In this document: in pieces, positions 46,112 to 51,696 of the stretch
Numbering within the stretch: the first letter of the stretch is position 1
Layout of the letters: every line of letters starts with the position of its first letter
Assembly (NCBI GenBank): GCA_024231695.1
Contig: JAAEQF010000773.1
Coordinates: 1 to 51,696 of the forward strand
Source: FCB group bacterium
GTDB taxonomy: Bacteria; Zixibacteria; MSB-5A5; GN15; JAAZOE01
Direction of reading: 5' to 3'
DNA length: 51,696 bases
Translations under genes and position numbers: made by a program
The notes under the pieces: model-generated
What the model saw: only the letters and a program-made list of their open reading frames with translations
Database searches by the model: none
Told to the model about the DNA's origin: nothing

Positions 46112-46148
46112 ATTTATTCCTCCTGCAGGTGCTAACATGGCTTACTCC

Positions 46149-47120
46149 TCAAAAGGCTACCGTAAGTGAGAACCGGTGAACTTCGCGTAAAAAGCCGAAG
46201 TCCTGATATCCGTAATCGACTCTGATTTCGCTGGCTTCGCCGAACGGCCATTTTAATCCAAAGCCGGCGGTCGGTCCATCGGAATCATAGTTAAAGCGGT
46301 AACCCATTCGAGCCGAGAAACGATCCATAAACCAATATTCGGTACCTGCGTTATACTGCTCAAGGTTGTCCGACGGATGCGCGCCTTCCAAAGAAATCAC
46401 TGCTAAATGATCGGGGTTGTCTATAACATTGAACGAACCGCCGAACTTAAAGTTGATCGGGAGCGGATAACCCAGCTTGATCATTTTCAGATCGGGGCCG
46501 AAGTTGATAATGCTGATGGCAATCTTGAACCCTCGATAGCCTGTATCATAAAGAGTACCGACATCGGCGGCCCAGCCTTGGGCCGATTGATCATCATAGA
46601 ATTCACCGATATATTTCAGCGTCACACCAAGCGAGAAATGTTCGGTCAGACTTCGCGCCAAACTGGTCGAGAAAGCAAAATCATAAGCCCGAAAATACTC
46701 GCCCTCCACCTGATTTTCATCAGGATTGCTATAAGTCGTATAAGGAATCTCTCCCGTATTCAGGAAATAGAAACCAAATCCCAAAACACCATTGAGTCCC
46801 TCTACGGGAATAGCCATAGCGGCGAAATCATAGGTGATATCGGCCGGATAATCCACATGTGTGAACATCGCTTCACGGCTGAATAACTGCGTCAGCCCGG
46901 CCGGGTTATAATACACCGCGGAAACATCGTTGGCGATAGCCGAATAAGCCTGACCCATACCCATGGCCCGAGCCGATACGCCGATATCGAGAAACTTTGC
47001 ACCGGCGGTTCCAACCTTGGCCTGGGCAAACACATCGGACGGCATTTGTAACGCCAAGACAATCCCCAGCGCCAGAAGCAATGTCCATCTCCACGCCGTT
47101 TTCTTTTTTATGCCTGACAT
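46149..47120 (-). CDS. PorV/PorQ-family outer-membrane beta-barrel protein
   Basis: A 323-residue barrel. The signal peptide ends V-F-A-Q near residue 32. The mature start carries A-K-F-L-D-I-G-V-S-A-R-A-M-G-M-G-Q-A-Y and V-Y-Y-N-P-A-G-L, the clearest PorV-type signature of the three such proteins in the window, and the C-terminal strand ends H-R-F-S-L-T-V-A-F. I chose ATG 47120, with GGGAG at suitable distance; a longer frame reaches 47177. PorV binds T9SS clients after export. Here it lies between a TonB-dependent receptor and a lipoprotein, 58 bases after the receptor. Confidence 0.88.
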   Translation of the reverse strand: MSGIKKKTAWRWTLLLALGIVLALQMPSDVFAQAKVGTAGAKFLDIGVSARAMGMGQAYSAIANDVSAVYYNPAGLTQLFSREAMFTHVDYPADITYDFAAMAIPVEGLNGVLGFGFYFLNTGEIPYTTYSNPDENQVEGEYFRAYDFAFSTSLARSLTEHFSLGVTLKYIGEFYDDQSAQGWAADVGTLYDTGYRGFKIAISIINFGPDLKMIKLGYPLPINFKFGGSFNVIDNPDHLAVISLEGAHPSDNLEQYNAGTEYWFMDRFSARMGYRFNYDSDGPTAGFGLKWPFGEASEIRVDYGYQDFGFLREVHRFSLTVAF

Positions 47121-47178
47121 CTGCATGCTCCCATTCAATCTATCCAAATGGCGAATATTCGCTTTTCTTAGTCTCATC

Positions 47179-50100
47179 CTAGAATTGCATTCCTATACCG
47201 ACGATTATCTGACGACCGCGACCCCAGTTGGTCGGATCGGCTTGGCGGTCGGTGCCGCCGAAAATGACCTGGCTCTGATTAGTGCCGGTATCGGGACGCC
47301 CGGTTGCAGAATGCACATCAACCACGTTTATATTGTCAAACAGATTATTGATCCATATCTGAAAAGTGTACTGCATGCTCGAAATGCGGATCCGCTTGTG
47401 GAACTTGATATCGGTGAAAGCCGTTGAAGGCAGACGCATCGAGTTTTTCTGCGGCGACTCGCCGAGGTCCAGTTTCATATCCGGGAAACTCTTGTCGGGA
47501 GTAAAGGGGAAACCGGTCTGGAAACGCCAGTAAATCGACATGTCCCAATCATTGGGAATGGAGATGCCGAACAGTTTCGGTTTGTCCCGATTGGTAAAGT
47601 ACAATTGCAGCCACATGCTCACACGATGGCGAATATCCCAGTTAAGAGGATTTTCATCAATGGAGATTTGATTCTGAGCCAGAAGCCGCTCATAGTTTTC
47701 CGAATCGGAAGAGGATTTGCCGTAAGCAAAGGAGTACTCGTAACTGAGTGTCCCCTGGATGAAGCGAGAGGCTTCACGAGACAGTTCCATTTCGAAGCCG
47801 CGGTTGCGGGCATAGTCGGTGTTGTCATAATAAGAAAAAGCCGCCGCCCCGTCACCGGAGGTCGAAGTAGCAATGATGTCAAAGTAGTCCTTGTAATAAC
47901 CCGAAATCTTCAGCGAATACTCGTCGGTAAAGGCGTAATTGACACCGAACGTATAGTTGACCGTTTTAGTGTAATCCAGGTTGGGATTACCAATCAGGCT
48001 TACGCTCCCCACATCGAGCGGGTTGGCGTTGCGATACATGCGCGTGTAACTGGGCAATTCATAAAAGTGCCCGTAATTGAACCGGATCATGGCCCGTTCG
48101 GAAATTGGGTAGTTTATTGACACACGCGGCGAAATCTTATTGCGAACGTCCTGAATGTTGTGCCCAGTAACATCCTGAATTGTGGACACGCCCTTCAGAT
48201 CATCCTGGAAAAACAGGTCGGCGCGTAATCCAAGAGAGGCCACCAACGAACCGTACTCTATTTTATCGCGGAAGTAACTAACCAGAATAGTTGGGGAACG
48301 CTCGTAAAAATCGCGCACCGTTCCACGGCCGATAAAATCAAAAGTGTCAAGGTCGTCGTTGTAGAACTGCATTCCCTGAATGGTGGAAACGCCGACCCTT
48401 TCAGATCGAATTTCGAAACCGGCCTTGATCTCGTGAGCCCGGCCAATGGCCTTCTTGAAGTTGCCCTTTAGCGTATATTTGTCAACCAATTCTTTGGTCC
48501 ACAAATTACTGCCCTGGACAAATCCATACTGCAGGAAGCCGGAGGAATTATCGCCGCCCAGATCATGCTTGCCATTTTTGTTGATATCAACATATGGTTC
48601 GCCGGGATCATAACGATTATTGGGTGAATCGAAGATACCATTATTGTTTAGATCCTTAAATGGAATACCGGGTTCCCAGGGATCAAGGGGGCCGTTATAA
48701 CCGTTACTACGATTCAGATCCTGGTTACGAGCCGGATCGGAAGCAGTGATAAAACGGTCAACGCCCTCGTCATAAACGCCGTTGCGGTTGATATCGGTGA
48801 ACGGTTCGCCCAGCGACACATCTCCGTCGAGATAAGGTTCTTCACCCGACGTGGCAAAAGGCGAGGTCACATCACGGTTATAGGCGTCATAGACCCCGTT
48901 ACCGTTGACATCATTGGTTAACTCATCACCCATATCCCAAACACCATTGCCATTCAAATCAGCATACGGTTCGCCTTCGTAATAATCCAGGATGCCGTTG
49001 TTGTTGAGATCATACAATGGGAACCAGAAGCCGCCGATTTGATTGTCATCAGCGGCAATAATATCGTTGGGGTTGCGATTGGGGATATATATGGCGCCGT
49101 GCTTGACCGAGTCGTTAAAGATGTTGATAAACGGCTCATAAGGATCGAAGACGTTATTGTCGTTAAGGTCGTTATAAGATTCATATTGGTCGGTGAACAG
49201 AAACTGGTCAGGATCAAGACTTTCGCCCGGATGATTGGGGTCGCCCGGAGCTTCAGAGTATCGGGAACTCCAGTAGGAGAAGTTTATCTCGTAGTCGGTC
49301 GTTTTGGACAAAACCTGCTTCATCTGAAGCGAGAGGGTGTTGGTGTTATATTCATAAATCGGCGCCGTTGACGGCGTATAACGATAAACCCAGCTGAAGT
49401 CGGTACCGTTTAGAAATGAACCCTTGTACAAAGCCTTGACGTGCATATTCGCCGATGGATCGTAGGCCAGCGTGAAATCGAGATTATATTGGTTTCTCTG
49501 GCGATCGGGAATATCTATCCCCAAGAAATTGATTCCGGAATATTGCTTACTCGTTGCCGGAGTATTGTATTTCCAGTAAGGATTCTGAGTATCGGTCTTG
49601 TAGGCCCGACTGTAAAGGTAGAAAGTGAAATCCTTGTCCTCGAAATAAGTAATTCCCAACGCCGGTAGAATACGGCTGGTCAGAAACGGATCAGGACCCA
49701 TGACGCTGAATTCCAGCAGGTCATAATTCTCGCTATACTTATTGAGGTCATCACTGCCGAAATCATCGGTGTAATATGTCATCCGCGAACGGGTTTTATC
49801 GGGCGAACCTTCCGGCGAGGTGATTTTAACCACACCCGAAAGCGCTTCACCGTATTCCGGGTCGAACCCGTCCTTAATGACCTGTAACTCCAAGACCGCC
49901 GAGGAGGAAATATTGATACCGGCATCAACCGGCGCACGTCCACCAAGGGGATCGGAGAAGTTGACGCCATCAACAAGATAGGTCGTTTCCCCGGCGCGAC
50001 CGCCGCGAATATGCAATTCTCCGTCAGCATCTTTGGTAATACCGGTTTCACGGGCCAGCAAGTCATCGACTGAAGCCACCGGCGCAGACTGAATCTGCTT

Positions 50101-50529
50101 GGCCGTTTTGACCGAAATCGTTCCGAGCACGTTGAAGTCGATACCTTTTTGCCGACCGGTAACTTTCGTTACCTTGCCGGTTTCGATTACCGTCTGCGAC
50201 ATCTGAACATTGTTTTCCGATGTCTTGTCGGTGGTCACTTGAATATTTTCTACCAGGACAGCCCCAAAACCCACGGCCGTAACCTTGAGGTTATAGGTGC
50301 CCGGGGGAACCGACAGGATGATGTAGTTGCCATCAAGATCACTCTTGGCACCCATAGCTGATCCGTCAATCATGACGGTAACGCCATAGATCGCTTCACC
50401 GGTCTTTTTGTCAGTGATGGTTCCCTTGATACGCCCGACCGAAGCGGCAAACACCGAATTAGTCAACAATATCAGTGCCACCACCAGGATCAGCGCAACA
50501 AACGCTGGCTTTGAACCACGGCTGAGCAT
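47179..50529 (-). CDS. TonB-dependent receptor with CarboxypepD_reg domain and calcium-loop-like repeats
   Basis: A 1116-residue outer-membrane receptor. The signal peptide spans about 1-28. A CarboxypepD_reg domain (about 32-115, G-R-I-K-G-T-I-T-D-K-K-T-G-E) is followed by a plug domain (about 130-240, with V-D-D-L-L-A-R-E-T-G-I, H-I-R-G-G-R-A-G-E-T and Y-L-V-D-G-V) and the barrel. Residues about 452-659 interrupt the barrel with roughly eight D-x-N-x-N-G-x-x-D units, several preceded by G-E-P-[YF]. These look like calcium-binding loops. The end is aromatic, as in barrel proteins (I-I-V-G-I-G-M-Q-F). TonB receptors import ligands; none can be named. It heads a unit with the PorV-like barrel and lipoprotein. 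Confidence 0.93.
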   Translation of the reverse strand: MLSRGSKPAFVALILVVALILLTNSVFAASVGRIKGTITDKKTGEAIYGVTVMIDGSAMGAKSDLDGNYIILSVPPGTYNLKVTAVGFGAVLVENIQVTTDKTSENNVQMSQTVIETGKVTKVTGRQKGIDFNVLGTISVKTAKQIQSAPVASVDDLLARETGITKDADGELHIRGGRAGETTYLVDGVNFSDPLGGRAPVDAGINISSSAVLELQVIKDGFDPEYGEALSGVVKITSPEGSPDKTRSRMTYYTDDFGSDDLNKYSENYDLLEFSVMGPDPFLTSRILPALGITYFEDKDFTFYLYSRAYKTDTQNPYWKYNTPATSKQYSGINFLGIDIPDRQRNQYNLDFTLAYDPSANMHVKALYKGSFLNGTDFSWVYRYTPSTAPIYEYNTNTLSLQMKQVLSKTTDYEINFSYWSSRYSEAPGDPNHPGESLDPDQFLFTDQYESYNDLNDNNVFDPYEPFINIFNDSVKHGAIYIPNRNPNDIIAADDNQIGGFWFPLYDLNNNGILDYYEGEPYADLNGNGVWDMGDELTNDVNGNGVYDAYNRDVTSPFATSGEEPYLDGDVSLGEPFTDINRNGVYDEGVDRFITASDPARNQDLNRSNGYNGPLDPWEPGIPFKDLNNNGIFDSPNNRYDPGEPYVDINKNGKHDLGGDNSSGFLQYGFVQGSNLWTKELVDKYTLKGNFKKAIGRAHEIKAGFEIRSERVGVSTIQGMQFYNDDLDTFDFIGRGTVRDFYERSPTILVSYFRDKIEYGSLVASLGLRADLFFQDDLKGVSTIQDVTGHNIQDVRNKISPRVSINYPISERAMIRFNYGHFYELPSYTRMYRNANPLDVGSVSLIGNPNLDYTKTVNYTFGVNYAFTDEYSLKISGYYKDYFDIIATSTSGDGAAAFSYYDNTDYARNRGFEMELSREASRFIQGTLSYEYSFAYGKSSSDSENYERLLAQNQISIDENPLNWDIRHRVSMWLQLYFTNRDKPKLFGISIPNDWDMSIYWRFQTGFPFTPDKSFPDMKLDLGESPQKNSMRLPSTAFTDIKFHKRIRISSMQYTFQIWINNLFDNINVVDVHSATGRPDTGTNQSQVIFGGTDRQADPTNWGRGRQIIVGIGMQF

Positions 50530-50719
50530 AACTTAACCCTCCTCGCTGGGACAGTTATTCATATATATGTTGGTGTGAGGGATATTAGCCTGTCGAATCA
50601 CGACTTTAGTTAACAAACCTTGCAACCAAACCTTTCTCTATATCGTATAATCGCCGGAGCGTTACCTGTTGTTGCCCGGCCGTCGACCGCATCGCATACG
50701 GCCTTCCCATAGACCAAGG

Positions 50720-50749
50720 AAGATACAATATTGCGCCTCACATAGTCAA
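50720..50749 (-). promoter_or_regulatory. Candidate promoter for the TonB-receptor unit
   Basis: On the minus strand TTGACT (50749-50744) and TATCTT (50725-50720) are 18 bases apart, giving a leader of about 190 bases before the receptor start. The rest of the 289-base gap 50530-50818 holds no gene I can support; a 64-residue frame at 50610-50804 overlaps this element and lacks a ribosome-binding site. Confidence 0.35.
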
Positions 50750-50818
50750 GTGCTTTTTTGTCTTTTCCCTTTAACACACAATAAGGACTTTCTCCCGCCG
50801 ACATTGTTTAATCAAAAG

Positions 50819-51592
50819 TCAATCCGAATTGATATTTTTGAATCGGGCCATCCGCGAGGCAATCTCCGCCTCCTCGCCCGGAGTAAACAATTCAACTACA
50901 AAAACCGCTGAATAGGTCTTCTCCAAAGCCTCAACCAAACCTGCCACCAGTTCCTTTTGCGGCGGAAGATCGACTGCAAGCTTCTCAAGAGCATCGGTTT
51001 GGGGCATTTCAACTATTGCCGGATGACGCACCGGAGGTCCCAGCTTGATGGCGCCGTGCTGCATCAAAGCCTGTTTCGTCCGCCTCTGCGACCCGGCAGC
51101 CGTCTTCTGACCATTGACTATTATCTCATGGCGCGAAAGAGCCGAAAAGCAACCTTTTTGCTTTTCCGCTTTTCCGCCTAACCCGATAGGATCATCGCGA
51201 CGGGCGATTTCGGCCTGCCAGCCCAGCAGATTCCCATAAAACAAGACCACGGCTTCGGATATTAAACGATAACTCCGATTCAAATCTTCACCCAATTGAG
51301 GATAGGCGATAAAGTTGCCGGAGACAGCATAAGTCAATTCGGCGTCGTCATGATATAAAGCTCTTCCCCCGGTAATCCGCTGGACGACGGGAGTATCATC
51401 GAGTTTTGTTATATCGACGGCTCGTTTGAGTTTTTGATGATAACCTATGGTAATTGAGGGTACATCCCATCCGTAGAGACGGATAATCGGAGGCGATTCT
51501 CTTTTCTCAGCCAGCTCCAGAAGATAATCATCGGCGGCCATGTTATATGATGCCGATTTCTTACCCTCGATTATCAACCGCCAGGAATTCAT
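50819..51592 (-). CDS. LipM-like octanoyltransferase / lipoate-protein ligase family
   Basis: A 257-residue protein of the LplA/LipB/LipM fold. It carries W-R-L-I-I-E-G, N-M-A-A-D-D, R-I-T-G-G-R-A-L-Y-H near residue 72, and G-C-F-S-A with Cys148 followed by A-A-G-S-Q-R-R and L-M-Q-H-G-A-I. A cysteine at this point is the acyl-accepting residue of LipM-type octanoyl-ACP transferases, whereas LplA uses ATP and lacks it. I prefer octanoyl transfer to apo-lipoyl domains such as the E2 at 1-708. ATG 51592 gives the family-like N-terminus but has no clear Shine-Dalgarno; a TTG start at 51613 is an alternative. The 104 bases to the right edge hold no supported gene. Confidence 0.85.
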   Translation of the reverse strand: MNSWRLIIEGKKSASYNMAADDYLLELAEKRESPPIIRLYGWDVPSITIGYHQKLKRAVDITKLDDTPVVQRITGGRALYHDDAELTYAVSGNFIAYPQLGEDLNRSYRLISEAVVLFYGNLLGWQAEIARRDDPIGLGGKAEKQKGCFSALSRHEIIVNGQKTAAGSQRRTKQALMQHGAIKLGPPVRHPAIVEMPQTDALEKLAVDLPPQKELVAGLVEALEKTYSAVFVVELFTPGEEAEIASRMARFKNINSD

Positions 51593-51696
51593 TAAAGGAG
51601 TATATGAAAACAATAGGAAAAAGCAATGGATGGAGGGGTTTAAACTATATCAGGACATTTGAATTTGCGAATTAATAGAGTCGGTATTCTTCAACC

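Noticed and set aside
50610-50804. 64-residue minus-strand open frame between the TonB receptor and the LipM-like gene
   Set aside because: No Shine-Dalgarno, no recognisable family, and it overlaps the likely promoter of the receptor gene.
51604-51675. 23-codon plus-strand frame with AAAGGAG upstream at the right edge
   Set aside because: Too short and without similarity; the sequence can equally be the leader of a gene outside the window.

Overview
The window looks like chromosomal DNA from an uncultured Gram-negative bacterium of the FCB group. The closest match I can suggest is candidate phylum Zixibacteria; this is inference from gene style, and no marker gene settles it. The clues are two proteins with a dockerin-like tail (paired D-x-N-x-D motifs followed by N-V-G-D-A-V-Y-x-I-N-Y-V-F-K-x-G), T9SS-style C-terminal sorting domains (N-P-F-N-P ... 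K-K-M-I-L-L-K), three PorV/PorQ-type outer-membrane barrels, a large TonB-dependent receptor with a CarboxypepD_reg domain, and PurS/PurQ instead of one long PurL. I see no rRNA, tRNA, CRISPR array, integrase or insertion sequence.

Left part (1-10 kb), mostly minus strand: the N-terminal part of a 2-oxo acid dehydrogenase E2 running off the left edge, nadA, and an oxidative-stress cluster (small coiled-coil protein, ferritin-like protein, a broken rubredoxin-like gene, peroxiredoxin). Then come glnS and gltX, one base apart, an ADP-forming acyl-CoA synthetase, and divergently a STAS anti-sigma-factor antagonist.

Secreted-protein region (10-21 kb), minus strand: a right-handed beta-helix protein and a double beta-propeller protein, both with dockerin-like tails, separated and flanked by a 100-base direct repeat. 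An operon follows: propeller with a FlgD-like tail, two PorV/PorQ-like barrels, and an isocitrate dehydrogenase-family enzyme carrying the NADP-type K-Y signature.

Middle (21-28.4 kb): a Ppx/GppA-type phosphatase, a lone etfA, and a dusB gene interrupted by a nine-base homopolymer, all on the minus strand. On the plus strand sits a tight signalling operon: FHA protein, metallophosphoesterase, and a CHASE2 transmembrane Ser/Thr kinase.

Housekeeping operon (35.2 to 28.4 kb, minus strand): ecfT-truA-transaldolase-purB-psd-pssA-purS-purQ-DUF4321-tatA-hypothetical, with overlaps or very short gaps and one strong bidirectional terminator. It joins purine synthesis, phosphatidylethanolamine synthesis, Tat export and tRNA modification.

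Right part (35-51.7 kb): a relic of a c-type cytochrome, two large T9SS-type proteases (M6 and subtilisin), a plus-strand membrane glycosyltransferase fused to TPRs, and a surface module of TonB-dependent receptor (with an unusual block of calcium-loop-like repeats), PorV-like barrel and large lipoprotein. A LipM-like octanoyltransferase closes the window. Three genes show clear decay or frameshift (rubredoxin-like, dusB, cytochrome). No phage or defence island is visible; the most unusual material is in the surface/secreted proteins and the broken genes.
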